Source: Antarctobacter heliothermus (lineage in GTDB: Bacteria > Pseudomonadota > Alphaproteobacteria > Rhodobacterales > Rhodobacteraceae). From it: 64,000 nt of DNA. The notes beneath the pieces were generated by a model that did not search any database, had not been told where the DNA came from, and saw nothing but the letters and a program-made list of their open reading frames with translations. A program made the position numbers and the translations under genes. Location of the stretch: positions 1,178,001 through 1,242,000 of the forward strand of contig NZ_CP022540.1 of assembly GCF_002237555.1 (NCBI RefSeq). Direction: 5' to 3'. Below, piece after piece: positions 53,608 through 62,647 of this stretch (positions within the stretch are counted from its first letter, which is position 1; each line of letters starts with the position of its first letter).

Positions 53608-54255
53608 ATGTGGAAAATTCTAAGCGTCGTTTGTATGGGTATTCTGTCAGCCGGGTCGATGGCGCTGGCGCAACAACGTGGCAGCGCCCAGCCGATCCCG
53701 GATGACACATGGGCGGCAATGCAGGGGGTCAGCTGGCACAGCGGCTTGCCCTGTCCCGCGCGCGCAGATCTGCGATTGCTGACGGTGCCCCATGTCGACT
53801 TCAAGGGGCGCACGGTTCAGGGCCAACTGATCGTGGCGAAGGATGTGGCAAAGGACATGCTGGATATTTTCGCCGATATTCACGCAGCGGGCTATCCGAT
53901 CCAGAGCATGAAGCTGGTGCATCATTTTCGCGGCGAGGACGGGTTTTCCATGGCGGCAAACAACACCAGCGCGTTCAATTGTCGGGTGGTGGCGGGCACT
54001 TCGCGGTTGTCACAGCACGCGCTGGGGCGGGCCATCGATATCAACCCGGTGCAGAACCCCTATGTTAACGGCGGGCGTACCTCACCCTCTGCTGGTGTTG
54101 ATTTTGACGAGGCAGCAGAGCGTCGGGCCGGAACAGGCGGCGTCATCGTGGCAGGCGACGCGGTGGTGACGGCCTTCAAATCACGCGGCTGGGGCTGGGG
54201 CGGCGACTGGACCTCGATGAAGGATTACCAGCATTTTTCGGCCAACGGGAACTGA
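53608..54255 (+). CDS. M15-family D-Ala-D-Ala carboxypeptidase-like protein
   Basis: Predicted exported zinc peptidase of 215 residues. It has a signal peptide (ILSVVCMGILSAGSMALAQ) and the M15 metal site pattern SAFNCRVVAGTSRLSQHALG with RAIDINPVQNP, and a C-terminal GGDWTSMKDYQHF holding the last His. It should trim peptidoglycan stem peptides. ATG at 53608 follows GGGAGCAGG. Located directly after the tandem SH3 pair. Confidence 0.85.
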   Translation: MWKILSVVCMGILSAGSMALAQQRGSAQPIPDDTWAAMQGVSWHSGLPCPARADLRLLTVPHVDFKGRTVQGQLIVAKDVAKDMLDIFADIHAAGYPIQSMKLVHHFRGEDGFSMAANNTSAFNCRVVAGTSRLSQHALGRAIDINPVQNPYVNGGRTSPSAGVDFDEAAERRAGTGGVIVAGDAVVTAFKSRGWGWGGDWTSMKDYQHFSANGN

Positions 54256-54278
54256 CCCTTGGCACCCGTCCGAAGAAC

Positions 54279-54809
54279 TTAGGGCGTGCCCGCCGCGCCA
54301 AAGACCAGATCGGCGTGTTGATCTAGATAGATGCGCATCCAGGGCGTGAACCGCTCGGGGGTTTCAGCGACCTCTTGGATCAGTTGAGGCCGGCCGACCC
54401 ATCGTGTGTCCATGACTTCGTTCGGGTTGGGGACCAGCGTCATCTGCGGCGTTGCCTCGGCGCGAAAGATCTCGACCACCTCATGCTCGATCATGCCGCC
54501 ACCCACATCGGCGCGGTACTCGACCTGACCCATGTGACGGGTCGTGACGCCGATGATCCCCAATTCGTCGTCCAGACGCCGCAGCGCACAGGTGTCGGCG
54601 GCTTCGTCCCAGAAGGGATGCGTGCAGCAGGTGTTCGCCCACAGACCGGGAGTGTGATATTTGCCCAGCGCGCGTCGCTGAATCAGAACCTCATCCCCGC
54701 GCATCACAAAAACCGACACGGCCTTGTGCCGCAGGCCGCGTTCATGCGCGTCCAGTTTGTCGACAGGTTGCAGGGTGCCGTCCACCCAAGCGGGGATCAT
54801 GATCGTCAT
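54279..54809 (-). CDS. idi: isopentenyl-diphosphate delta-isomerase, type 1
   Basis: Interconverts IPP and DMAPP, the isoprenoid building blocks. The 176-residue Nudix-fold enzyme contains the catalytic Cys in NTCCTHPFW, the conserved AHERGLRHKAVSVFV and RRLDDELGI, and the Glu in IEHEVVEIF. ATG at 54809 is chosen; an ATG two codons later is possible. Divergent from hemA with 174 bases between starts. Confidence 0.93.
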   Translation of the reverse strand: MTIMIPAWVDGTLQPVDKLDAHERGLRHKAVSVFVMRGDEVLIQRRALGKYHTPGLWANTCCTHPFWDEAADTCALRRLDDELGIIGVTTRHMGQVEYRADVGGGMIEHEVVEIFRAEATPQMTLVPNPNEVMDTRWVGRPQLIQEVAETPERFTPWMRIYLDQHADLVFGAAGTP

Positions 54810-54983
54810 CGTAGTCTCTGGCCTTTGGGGCGTATCGGGGTCCGGGATATATAGGGTTTTGCATGGGGGCTTTGCACGTCGAAAGCGCAGTGGAGGAAAA
54901 CCCGACTGTGTCGCGCGGCCGGTCCCCTTTAGCCTCAGCACCATGGATTGACCTTGATTTGATTTCGATACCGGAGAAGAGAC

Positions 54984-56198
54984 ATGGACTTCGACGCCCT
55001 GTTCACCACGCAACTGGACGCCCTGAAGTCCGACGGAAACTACCGTGTCTTTGCGGAACTTGAACGCGATTGCGGCGCTTTTCCAAGCGCACGCAGCCTT
55101 GACCCCGATGCCCCGGACCGGGTCACGGTCTGGTGTTCAAACGACTATCTTGGGATGGGTCAGCACCCATTGGTCCGCGACCGGATGAAAGACGTGATCG
55201 ATCTCTGCGGCACCGGGGCGGGTGGGACGCGCAACATCTCAGGCACCAACAGCCACCATGTGGCGCTGGAGCGCGAATTGGCCGACCTTCACCGCAAGGA
55301 GGCGGCGCTGCTGTTCACTTCTGGCTATGTTTCGAACTGGGCGGCGCTGTCGACGCTGGGGGCGCGTTTGCCGGACGCGGTGATCCTGTCGGACGAATCC
55401 AACCACGCCAGCATGATTGAGGGCATTCGCCATTCGCGTGCGCAAAAGGTGATCTGGCGCCACAACGACCCCGAGGATCTGGATCGCAAGCTGGCGGCCC
55501 TGCCCGCCAATGCGCCCAAGATCGTGGCGTTTGAATCGGTCTACTCGATGGATGGCGACATCTGCCCGATGGCAGAGATCGTCGAGGTGGCAGAAAAACA
55601 CGGCGCGATGACCTATCTGGATGAGGTTCACGCCGTTGGGCTGTACGGCCCGCGCGGTGGCGGCATTTCGGAAAGTGAGGGGCTGGCAGATCGGGTTACG
55701 CTGATCGAGGGCACGCTGGGCAAGGCCTATGGTTGCATGGGCGGTTATGTCACCGGCAGTCACGCGCTGTGCGATTTCATCCGCAGCTTTGCCAGCGGTT
55801 TTATCTTTACCACCGCCTTGCCGCCCGCCGTCGCGGCGGCGGCGCAAACCTCTGTCGCCTACCTGAAATCCTCGGACAGCGAGCGCAGGCAACAACGCCG
55901 TCAGGTTGCCCATCTGCGCGCCGCGCTGGATCGGCGCGGCATCCCGCATCTGGACAACCCAAGCCATATCATCCCAGTGATGATCAAGGATCCGGTGAAA
56001 TGCCGAATGCTGGCGGATATTCTGATGCGCGACTGGGGGATCTATGTGCAGCCGATCAACTATCCGACGGTGCCAAAAGGGACAGAGCGGCTGCGCTTCA
56101 CCCCCGGACCGCTGCACACGGACGCGGATATAGATCACCTTGTCGAGGCGCTAACCGTGTTGTGGAAGCAATGCGCGTTGGCGCATGAGGTGGCGTAG
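54984..56198 (+). CDS. hemA: 5-aminolevulinate synthase
   Basis: Condenses glycine and succinyl-CoA in the first step of heme synthesis, the alphaproteobacterial (Shemin) route. The 404-residue PLP enzyme begins [20 protein letters not shown] and has [45 protein letters not shown] and the PLP lysine in [17 protein letters not shown] at 54984 follows GGAGAAGAGAC. Confidence 0.97.
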   Translation: MDFDALFTTQLDALKSDGNYRVFAELERDCGAFPSARSLDPDAPDRVTVWCSNDYLGMGQHPLVRDRMKDVIDLCGTGAGGTRNISGTNSHHVALERELADLHRKEAALLFTSGYVSNWAALSTLGARLPDAVILSDESNHASMIEGIRHSRAQKVIWRHNDPEDLDRKLAALPANAPKIVAFESVYSMDGDICPMAEIVEVAEKHGAMTYLDEVHAVGLYGPRGGGISESEGLADRVTLIEGTLGKAYGCMGGYVTGSHALCDFIRSFASGFIFTTALPPAVAAAAQTSVAYLKSSDSERRQQRRQVAHLRAALDRRGIPHLDNPSHIIPVMIKDPVKCRMLADILMRDWGIYVQPINYPTVPKGTERLRFTPGPLHTDADIDHLVEALTVLWKQCALAHEVA

Positions 56199-56220
56199 GG
56201 CGGGGTTTGGCCCGCCATTC

Positions 56221-56244
56221 GGCCCGCCACACGCGCAGCGGGCC
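56221..56244. terminator. hairpin between convergent hemA and thiolase genes
   Basis: GGCCCGC-cacacgcgca-GCGGGCC is a perfect seven-base stem in the 59-base gap between the two convergent stops. No T-run follows on either strand, so termination would be weak or Rho-aided. Confidence 0.4.
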
Positions 56245-56257
56245 GGGGGGGCATGCG

Positions 56258-57436
56258 TCAGATACGCTCGATCGCCAGGGCGATGCCCTGACCGCCGCCG
56301 ATGCACATGGTGATCAGCGCCTTGGAGCCGCCGATACGCTCCAATTCATACATCGCCTTGACGGTGATGATCGCCCCGGTCGCGCCGACCGGGTGGCCCA
56401 GTGCGATGGCCCCGCCGTTGGGGTTCACCTTGGCCGGGTCCAGCCCCAGACCCTTGTTCACCGCCAGTGCCTGCGCGGCAAATGCCTCGTTTGATTCGAT
56501 CACGTCGAAGTCGTCCACCGACAAACCGGTGCGGGCCAGCAGGTTTTGCACCGCCGGGATCGGCCCGATGCCCATGACCTCGGGCCGGACACCGGCATGT
56601 GCATAGCCCAGCACGCGTGCTCGGGGTTTCAGACCGGCGGCCTCTGCCGCACTGGCCCGCGCCAGCACCAGCGCCGCCGCGCCGTCGTTGATACCGCTGG
56701 CATTGCCCGCCGTGACGGTGCCGTCCTTTTTGAACACGGTGCGCAGACCGGCCAGAACCTCGGCTGTTGTCGGCTTGGGGTGCTCATCGACGACGAAATC
56801 AACCATCTCACGCTTGCGACGCACCTGAACTGGCACGATCTGCTCGGCAAAGCGGCCTTCTTCGATGGCGCGCGCGGCGCGGGTCTGGCTTTCCAGCGCA
56901 AAGGCGTCTTGGTCAGCGCGGCTGACGTCATGTTCGGACGACACGTTTTCGGCAGTGACCCCCATGTGGCCGGTGCCAAACGGACAGTTCAGCGCGCCCA
57001 GCATCATGTCCAGTGTCTTGATATCCCCCATCTTAGCGCCCCAGCGCTGATCGGTGATCGCAAATGGAGAGCGCGACATTGCCTCTGCCCCACCCGCCAG
57101 CGCGAAATCCGCATCGCCCAGCATCAGCGACTGCACGGCAGAGACAATCGCCTGCGCACCGGACCCGCACAGTCGGTTGACGTTCATCGCGGGCACGCTG
57201 TCGGGCACGCCCGCCTGCATCGCGGCAACGCGGCTGAGGTACATGTCGCGGGGTTCAGTGTTGATGACATGGCCAAAGACCACATGTCCAATCTGGCCGC
57301 CCTCAACCCCGGCACGCTCCAGCGCGGCCTTGGCCGCGGTGGTGCCCAAATCTATCGGCGGGGTGCCCGCAAGGCTGCCGCCAAAGGTGCCGATAGCGGT
57401 TCGCGCGCCGCTGAGAATGACGATATCGTCGCTCAT
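56258..57436 (-). CDS. acetyl-CoA C-acetyltransferase (thiolase)
   Basis: Thiolase of 392 residues, condensing or cleaving acyl-CoA. The nucleophile Cys lies in NRLCGSGAQAIVSA, the base His in GGAIALGHPVGATGA and the second Cys in CIGGGQGIA, with ESNEAFAAQ between. Length and motifs fit biosynthetic thiolases (PhaA/AtoB/BktB), but no phaB or beta-oxidation gene is adjacent, so I give no symbol. ATG at 57436 follows GGAGGAAAAAC. Confidence 0.93.
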   Translation of the reverse strand: MSDDIVILSGARTAIGTFGGSLAGTPPIDLGTTAAKAALERAGVEGGQIGHVVFGHVINTEPRDMYLSRVAAMQAGVPDSVPAMNVNRLCGSGAQAIVSAVQSLMLGDADFALAGGAEAMSRSPFAITDQRWGAKMGDIKTLDMMLGALNCPFGTGHMGVTAENVSSEHDVSRADQDAFALESQTRAARAIEEGRFAEQIVPVQVRRKREMVDFVVDEHPKPTTAEVLAGLRTVFKKDGTVTAGNASGINDGAAALVLARASAAEAAGLKPRARVLGYAHAGVRPEVMGIGPIPAVQNLLARTGLSVDDFDVIESNEAFAAQALAVNKGLGLDPAKVNPNGGAIALGHPVGATGAIITVKAMYELERIGGSKALITMCIGGGQGIALAIERI

Positions 57437-57568
57437 GTTTTTCCTCCATGTTTTGCACGATCATGCGCCCCGCAGCCGGGTTTGTCAGCCCTTTCAGGGG
57501 GTTTGCAAATTGAGACGTATCGGCACGCCTCTTGTGGTAAAACGGATAGGAGACAGGGAGGAATTGTG

Positions 57569-57877
57569 ATGTCTGCAAGTGTTCAGGTGCTGTATCCGGC
57601 GACGGATGGCACGCATTTCGACTATGACTACTACGTCAAGACGCATCTCAAGATGGTGAATGAGATTTGGGGTCCGCATCTGCATACCTCGCTGGTGATC
57701 AAGGGGCTGGCCGGTGGGCCGGACACGCCGCCGGGGTTTCATGCTATCGCTACGCTGGTGTTCAAAGACGGTGATGCGATGAAAGAGGCGATGGGCAAGG
57801 CAGCGCCGCTGCTGGACGACATTCCGAAGTTCACCAACACCACGCCGCAAATGTTGGTCGGTGAGGTCATCGGCTGA
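57569..57877 (+). CDS. EthD-family protein
   Basis: Ferredoxin-like dimeric alpha-beta barrel protein of 102 residues: VQVLYPATDGTHFDYDYYVK, THLKMVNEIW and FTNTTPQMLVGEV are the EthD family pattern. ATG at 57569 follows AGGGAGGAATTG. Homologues are linked to degradation of ethers and other compounds, but most have unknown roles. Divergent from the thiolase gene. Confidence 0.88.
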   Translation: MSASVQVLYPATDGTHFDYDYYVKTHLKMVNEIWGPHLHTSLVIKGLAGGPDTPPGFHAIATLVFKDGDAMKEAMGKAAPLLDDIPKFTNTTPQMLVGEVIG

Positions 57878-57919
57878 GCGCCGCTTGACAGTGCGGGGCT
57901 GTCGAAGCAGCCTCGCGCC

Positions 57920-58879
57920 ATGATATTGCCTTCTGCCATTGATGCCATCGGGAATACGCCTCTGGTCGATCTGACCCGCGCCTGTGCGGCTCTCGGTGTT
58001 CAGGGGCGCATCCTTGCCAAGCTGGACTTTCTGCTGCCGGGGTTCTCGAAAAAGGACCGCGCGGCCAAGGCGATCATTGAGGCGGCGCGTGCCGACGGTA
58101 GTTTGCAGCCCAGACAGCCGGTGGTCGAGCTGACCTCAGGCAACATGGGGACCGGGCTGGCCATTGTCTGCGGCATCCTAGAACATCCGTTTATCGCGGT
58201 GATGAGCCGGGGCAATTCGGTCGAACGGGCGCGCATGATGGCGGCGTTGGGCGCAGAGGTGGTTTTGGTGGATCAGGTTCCGGGTGGCACGCCGGGGCAG
58301 GTGTCCGGAGCCGATCTGGCACTGGTTGAGGCAGCGGCGCAGCGCGTTACGGCAGAGCGGGGGGCCTTTCGCGCCGACCAGTTCGGGCATCCGGGCAATC
58401 CTGCGGCGCATGAGACCGGGACGGGACCAGAGTTCTGGGAGCAGTCCGGTGGCACGATTCAGGTCTTTGCCGATTTCGTCGGCTCCGGCGGAACTTTGGC
58501 AGGAACCGCGCGGTTTCTGTCGCCCAAGGGGGTTGCCTGCTACGCGGTTGAGCCGCGAGGCGCGGAGGCGCTGTCAGGCGGTGATACCGCGCACCCCGAC
58601 CATCCTATACAGGGCGGGGGTTATGGAATGGCAGATCTGGACCATATGCGGGGCGTGCCGTTGGCGGGCACTGTAGCCGTTACCGGACCAGAGGCGCGTG
58701 ATTGCGCCCGCCTGTTGGCCCGGACCGAAGGTCTGTTTGCGGGCTATTCCGCCGGGGCCAACCTTGCTGCTGCGGCGCAGTTGTTGCGCGGGACAGAGCG
58801 GGGCAAGACGGTGGGCATTGTTCTGTGTGACAGCGGTCTCAAGTATCTGTCGACCGACCTTTGGGCTGACGCGCCCTGA
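57920..58879 (+). CDS. cysteine synthase family PLP-dependent enzyme
   Basis: Fold type II PLP enzyme of 319 residues. The PLP lysine lies in LPGFSKKDRAAKAIIEAA, the substrate loop in LTSGNMGTGLAIVCG and the phosphate loop in GSGGTLAGTARFL. Compared with CysK the loop reads SGNMG rather than SGNTG, so substrate specificity may differ. ATG at 57920; ribosome-binding site weak. No sulfur genes are adjacent. Confidence 0.87.
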   Translation: MILPSAIDAIGNTPLVDLTRACAALGVQGRILAKLDFLLPGFSKKDRAAKAIIEAARADGSLQPRQPVVELTSGNMGTGLAIVCGILEHPFIAVMSRGNSVERARMMAALGAEVVLVDQVPGGTPGQVSGADLALVEAAAQRVTAERGAFRADQFGHPGNPAAHETGTGPEFWEQSGGTIQVFADFVGSGGTLAGTARFLSPKGVACYAVEPRGAEALSGGDTAHPDHPIQGGGYGMADLDHMRGVPLAGTVAVTGPEARDCARLLARTEGLFAGYSAGANLAAAAQLLRGTERGKTVGIVLCDSGLKYLSTDLWADAP

Positions 58880-58983
58880 TCCGCATGCTTTGGGATCCAA
58901 TCGCGAAACGCCGCCCGGTCTGGGCGGCGGGGTAGGCATCTTGTGACATCATTCCACGCGGAACGGCGGGCCAGAGGCCCCGT

Positions 58984-59106
58984 CTAGTACGCCAAGGTCG
59001 TCAGCGGAATGATACCGCTTGCCTCGACTCGGGCCTGTACGCTGACCGCCGCCATCAGCAGGACGGCGATCAATACAAGATTGACGATGTTCAATGCGCT
59101 ACGCAT
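58984..59106 (-). CDS. small single-pass membrane peptide, 40 aa
   Basis: ATG at 59106 has GAGG at ideal spacing and encodes a 40-residue peptide with one hydrophobic helix (LNIVNLVLIAVLLMAAVSVQ) and a short polar C-terminus. The same frame is open farther upstream, but only this start has a good ribosome-binding site. It lies alone between two plus-strand genes. Function unknown. Confidence 0.5.
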   Translation of the reverse strand: MRSALNIVNLVLIAVLLMAAVSVQARVEASGIIPLTTLAY

Positions 59107-59489
59107 CGGGTGCCTCAAAAACTCAAAGAACCGAGAGCGGGTAGGCCCGGGTATCGGATTACGATTTACGGATGACTGACGCGGCTTAACCGCAGACCGC
59201 CGAAAACTGGTGTAATAGGGACTGTCGGGCAAGGGGGGCGCGTCAGTTTGTCCGGTCCCACTGGCGCCTTTCTGCGTGGTTCGGCGTCTCTTGCGGGAAT
59301 CTGCGGCAGGCTGTATCAGGCTTCCCCATGACACCCCATGTCGACAGGACTGACCGCGCCCGCCTGCGCGAACGTTTTTACGGCGCCACGCACACCGTGC
59401 TGGCCCGGCTACAGTCGCGCACCTGATTGCCTGCGCTCTACAGGCGCCCCTTTCCGATCAGCCATACGCCAACAAACGGGAGAGGACCT
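59107..59489. other. leuC upstream region
   Basis: 383 bases without a firm gene. It should contain the leuC promoter and that of the 40-residue peptide. A 32-codon plus-strand frame (59328-59426, start ATG) encodes an Arg-rich peptide, but it has no ribosome-binding site and no Leu-codon run, so I do not call it a leader peptide. Confidence 0.4.
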
Positions 59490-60896
59490 ATGTCCCCCAA
59501 GACGCTTTACGACAAAATCTGGGATGCCCACGTTGTCCATGAGGACAAAGACGGCACCTGCCTTCTGTATATCGACCGCCACCTTGTGCATGAGGTTACC
59601 AGCCCGCAGGCTTTTGAGGGGCTGCGCATGGCGGGCCGCACAGTGCGTGCGCCAGACAAGACCATTGCGGTGCCGGATCATAACGTGCCCACCACTGCGG
59701 GCCGCGATGATCCCGACCAAATGCCCGAAGACAGCCGCATTCAAGTGGCCGCACTGGACAAGAACGCCAAGGATTTTGGCATTCACTATTACCCGGTGTC
59801 CGACATCCGTCAGGGCATCGTCCACATCGTCGGCCCCGAACAGGGCTGGACGCTGCCGGGAATGACAGTTGTGTGCGGTGACAGTCACACCGCCACGCAT
59901 GGCGCTTTTGGCGCGCTGGCGCATGGTATCGGCACGTCAGAGGTGGAACATGTTCTGGCCACACAGACGCTGATCCAGAAGAAGTCCAAGAACATGAAGG
60001 TCGAGATAACCGGCAAGCTTAGCCCCGGTGTCACCGCCAAGGACATCGTTCTGCGTATCATCGCGGAAACTGGCACTGCTGGCGGCACTGGCTATGTCAT
60101 CGAATATTGCGGCGAAGCGATCCGCAACCTGTCGATGGAAGGCCGCATGACCGTCTGCAACATGGCGATTGAGGGCGGTGCCCGTGCTGGCCTGATCGCG
60201 CCGGACCAAACGACCTATGACTATGTCATGGGCCGCCCGCATGCGCCCAAAGGCGCCCAGTGGGAAGCGGCGCTGAACTGGTGGAAGACCCTGTTCTCCG
60301 ACGATGACGCAGCTTGGGACAAGGTTTTGACCATCGCGGGCGAGTCGATCGAACCCACCGTGACCTGGGGCACATCGCCCGAGGACGCACTGCCGATCAG
60401 CGCGCTGGTCCCCTCTGCCGACAGTTTCAAAGGTGGCAAGGTCGCCGCAGCCCAGCGGTCGCTGGACTACATGGATCTCAAACCGGGCACGCCGCTGAAA
60501 GAGATCGCCATCGACACGGTCTTTATCGGCTCATGCACCAATGGCCGGATCGAGGATCTGCGCGCCGCTGCGGAAATCCTGAAAGGTCGCAAGATCAAGG
60601 AAGGCATGCGCGCGATGATCGTGCCCGGCTCGGGTCTTGTCCGCGCGCAGGCCGAGGAAGAGGGGCTGGCGGACATCTTCAAGGAGGCCGGTTTTGAATG
60701 GCGTCTTGCGGGCTGTTCCATGTGCCTTGCCATGAACCCTGACCAGCTGAAGCCGGGAGAGCGTTGCGCGGCAACCTCTAACCGCAACTTTGAGGGTCGT
60801 CAGGGGCGCGGCGGTCGCACGCACCTGATGTCGCCCGCGATGGCGGCGGCGGCAGCGGTCACCGGCCACATCACCGACGTGCGCGAGCTGGTGTGA
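59490..60896 (+). CDS. leuC: 3-isopropylmalate dehydratase large subunit
   Basis: Aconitase-family subunit of leucine synthesis, 468 residues, isomerising 2- to 3-isopropylmalate with LeuD. The iron-sulfur ligands are visible in [12 protein letters not shown] and [13 protein letters not shown], with VPDHNVPTT and [20 protein letters not shown] as substrate regions. ATG at 59490 follows GGGAGAGGACCT. Separated from leuD by a divergent-strand gene. Confidence 0.97.
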   Translation: MSPKTLYDKIWDAHVVHEDKDGTCLLYIDRHLVHEVTSPQAFEGLRMAGRTVRAPDKTIAVPDHNVPTTAGRDDPDQMPEDSRIQVAALDKNAKDFGIHYYPVSDIRQGIVHIVGPEQGWTLPGMTVVCGDSHTATHGAFGALAHGIGTSEVEHVLATQTLIQKKSKNMKVEITGKLSPGVTAKDIVLRIIAETGTAGGTGYVIEYCGEAIRNLSMEGRMTVCNMAIEGGARAGLIAPDQTTYDYVMGRPHAPKGAQWEAALNWWKTLFSDDDAAWDKVLTIAGESIEPTVTWGTSPEDALPISALVPSADSFKGGKVAAAQRSLDYMDLKPGTPLKEIAIDTVFIGSCTNGRIEDLRAAAEILKGRKIKEGMRAMIVPGSGLVRAQAEEEGLADIFKEAGFEWRLAGCSMCLAMNPDQLKPGERCAATSNRNFEGRQGRGGRTHLMSPAMAAAAAVTGHITDVRELV

Positions 60897-60955
60897 TGCG
60901 GATGGCAAAGGGGCGCCCCGGTCGGGACGCCTCACGTTACGCTGCTAGTCAACCC

Positions 60956-61354
60956 TCAGTTGGTCAAAGTACCATCCGAGTTGTTGATGCCGGAAACAGG
61001 GATGGAGGTCTCCATGAACTCGCCGCTGCTCATGCGGCAGTTCGCGTAAAGCGTGACTCCATCAACCTCGGCCTCCAGCATGATGTTGCCACAGCTCATC
61101 TGAAAGGTCGCGGCATTCCCGCCCATTTCCAGCATGCCGTTGTTGTTGCCAATCGGCGGCATCGCGATGCTGGTCTGGTTTGGCATGCCGTTGGCCTTCA
61201 GGCAAACAGCGGCGATCTGGGCGCTGCCGTCCGACCCATATTGGAACGCAATGTTCGAACAGGTGTTCTGAAAGGTGCTTGCACCAGAGTGACTGCCTGC
61301 AAGGGCAGAGGTCGCGGTAAAGGCAAGAAAGACTGTTGCTGCAAAGGTTTTCAT
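60956..61354 (-). CDS. secreted cyanovirin-N homology (CVNH)-like protein
   Basis: Predicted exported protein of 132 residues. After a signal peptide (KTFAATVFLAFTATSALAG) come two tandem repeats of the CVNH pattern: TFQNTCSNIAF ... IAAVC ... TSIAM ... NNNGMLE, and TFQMSCGNIML ... LYANC ... TSIPV ... NNSDGTL. Cys32/Cys51 and Cys88/Cys106 are placed to form one disulfide per repeat, as in cyanovirin-N. CVNH proteins bind glycans; this one lies antisense between leuC and leuD. ATG at 61354 follows GGGAGATC. Confidence 0.68.
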   Translation of the reverse strand: MKTFAATVFLAFTATSALAGSHSGASTFQNTCSNIAFQYGSDGSAQIAAVCLKANGMPNQTSIAMPPIGNNNGMLEMGGNAATFQMSCGNIMLEAEVDGVTLYANCRMSSGEFMETSIPVSGINNSDGTLTN

Positions 61355-61657
61355 TCTGATCTCCCAATCCAAAGGACAGCCGTCAAAATGGCGGCCACCT
61401 CAGCTTTGCCCGAGGCGGCGATTCCCGCAAGGGTAGAGTTGTCATGCGTGAATATTCCTTTTGGGAGAAAAGGTGCCGTTGCGGAAGGCGCGTCCTTCCA
61501 TGCCCGCCCCACCTTGTTGACTTCGTCGCCCCCGGCCGTCGCGGCCTGGGTGCGCCAATTCTCTGAAATCCTGCGGCAGGTCGTGCCGTCAGCCCCGGCA
61601 AAAGCCGGGCGTCCAGACCGACCCCTGCCCCTTAACTAAAGCCAAGGATGCTTTGAC
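61355..61657. other. region between CVNH-like gene and leuD
   Basis: 303 bases with no supported gene. A perfect six-base hairpin CCCGGC-AAAA-GCCGGG lies at 61594-61609, 49 bases before the leuD start, without a T-run. The region must hold the promoter of the CVNH-like gene and probably one for leuD. Confidence 0.4.
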
Positions 61658-62263
61658 ATGGACAAATTCGAAAAGCTCACCGGGATCGCGGCGCCTATGC
61701 CGCTGGTCAATATCGACACCGACATGATCATCCCCAAACAATTCCTGAAAACAATCAAACGCTCGGGTCTGGGCGTTCACCTCTTTGATGAGATGCGGTT
61801 TGACGACAACGGAGACGAGATCCCCGACTTTGTCCTCAACAAGCCGCAGTATCGTGAGGCGCAGGTCATCGTCGCCGGTGACAATTTTGGCTGCGGGTCA
61901 TCGCGGGAACATGCGCCTTGGGCGCTGAAGGATTTCGGCATCAAGGCGGTTGTCTCCACTAGCTTTGCTGACATCTTTTATAACAACTGCTTCAAGAACG
62001 GCATTCTGCCTATCGCCCTGCCGCGTGAGGCGGTCGATCTGCTGATGAAGGATGCCGAAAAGGGATCGAACGCACGTATGATCGTCGACCTTGAGGCGCA
62101 GACCGTGACCTCTTCGGATGGTGAAAGTTTTTCGTTTGAGATCGACCCCTTCAAAAAGCACTGCCTGCTGAATGGTCTCGACGACATCGGTCTGTCGATG
62201 GAGAAGGTTTCCTCCATCGACACGTTCGAGGTGCAGGCCGCTCAGGCACGTCCTTGGGTCTGA
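61658..62263 (+). CDS. leuD: 3-isopropylmalate dehydratase small subunit
   Basis: Swivelling-domain partner of LeuC, 201 residues, standard length. Family motifs: [33 protein letters not shown] and [17 protein letters not shown] at 61658. It is 761 bases from the leuC stop because a reverse-strand gene intervenes, so it probably has its own promoter. Confidence 0.96.
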   Translation: MDKFEKLTGIAAPMPLVNIDTDMIIPKQFLKTIKRSGLGVHLFDEMRFDDNGDEIPDFVLNKPQYREAQVIVAGDNFGCGSSREHAPWALKDFGIKAVVSTSFADIFYNNCFKNGILPIALPREAVDLLMKDAEKGSNARMIVDLEAQTVTSSDGESFSFEIDPFKKHCLLNGLDDIGLSMEKVSSIDTFEVQAAQARPWV

Positions 62264-62647
62264 CAGAGTGAAACGCCTCTCCCGCGGGTATGCGGGAGAG
62301 GTGCATTTCCTGCGCCACAAGTCTTACTTGCCCAAATCGTTTCGAAACCGTAAACTGCTCATCGCCGTAGCTGCTGACCTTGTTGTGGTGAAATTTCCTT
62401 TTACCACAACATATTGCGACGCACTCTTGAAGTGCCTAATTTGTGCCCGGGAAATGATGCAATCCCGCACCACTGCCTTCGTGAAACGGCCATGTTACTG
62501 CGCAAGCCTTCCTTGACCGCTTGAGCAATTGAGGCAAAGGGGGCAAAACTTGGGCAAGATTGAGGCAACCCGCCACAAAGCGCGGGCTCGGGATGGAACA
62601 AGGGCGCGGCATCGTATCGCGGCCGTCCGGATCGAAAGGGCAGAGCT
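62264..62647. other. intergenic stretch after leuD with a second long dyad
   Basis: 384 bases without a supported gene. Besides the leuD hairpin it holds a 13-base stem (62381-62411; arms TGTTGTGGTGAAA and TTTTACCACAACA, one G-U pair, loop TTTCC). Short frames here show no ribosome-binding site. Confidence 0.45.
62276..62301 (+). terminator. strong hairpin after leuD
   Basis: CCTCTCCCGC-gggtat-GCGGGAGAGG is a perfect ten-base stem 13 bases after the leuD stop. Only a weak T-run follows (GCATTTCC). It is a likely terminator or 3'-end stabiliser. Confidence 0.65.

Noticed and set aside
54810..54983. FNR-type site (TTGAT-N4-ATCAA) between idi and hemA
   Set aside because: TTGAT occurs but the second half-site does not match at the required spacing.
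56546..57568. Upstream extension of the EthD-family gene
   Set aside because: It runs antisense through the thiolase gene; the family sequence starts at 57569 behind AGGGAGG.
59328..59426. 32-codon Arg-rich frame before leuC as a leucine leader peptide
   Set aside because: It has no Leu-codon cluster, no clear ribosome-binding site and no attenuator stem after it.
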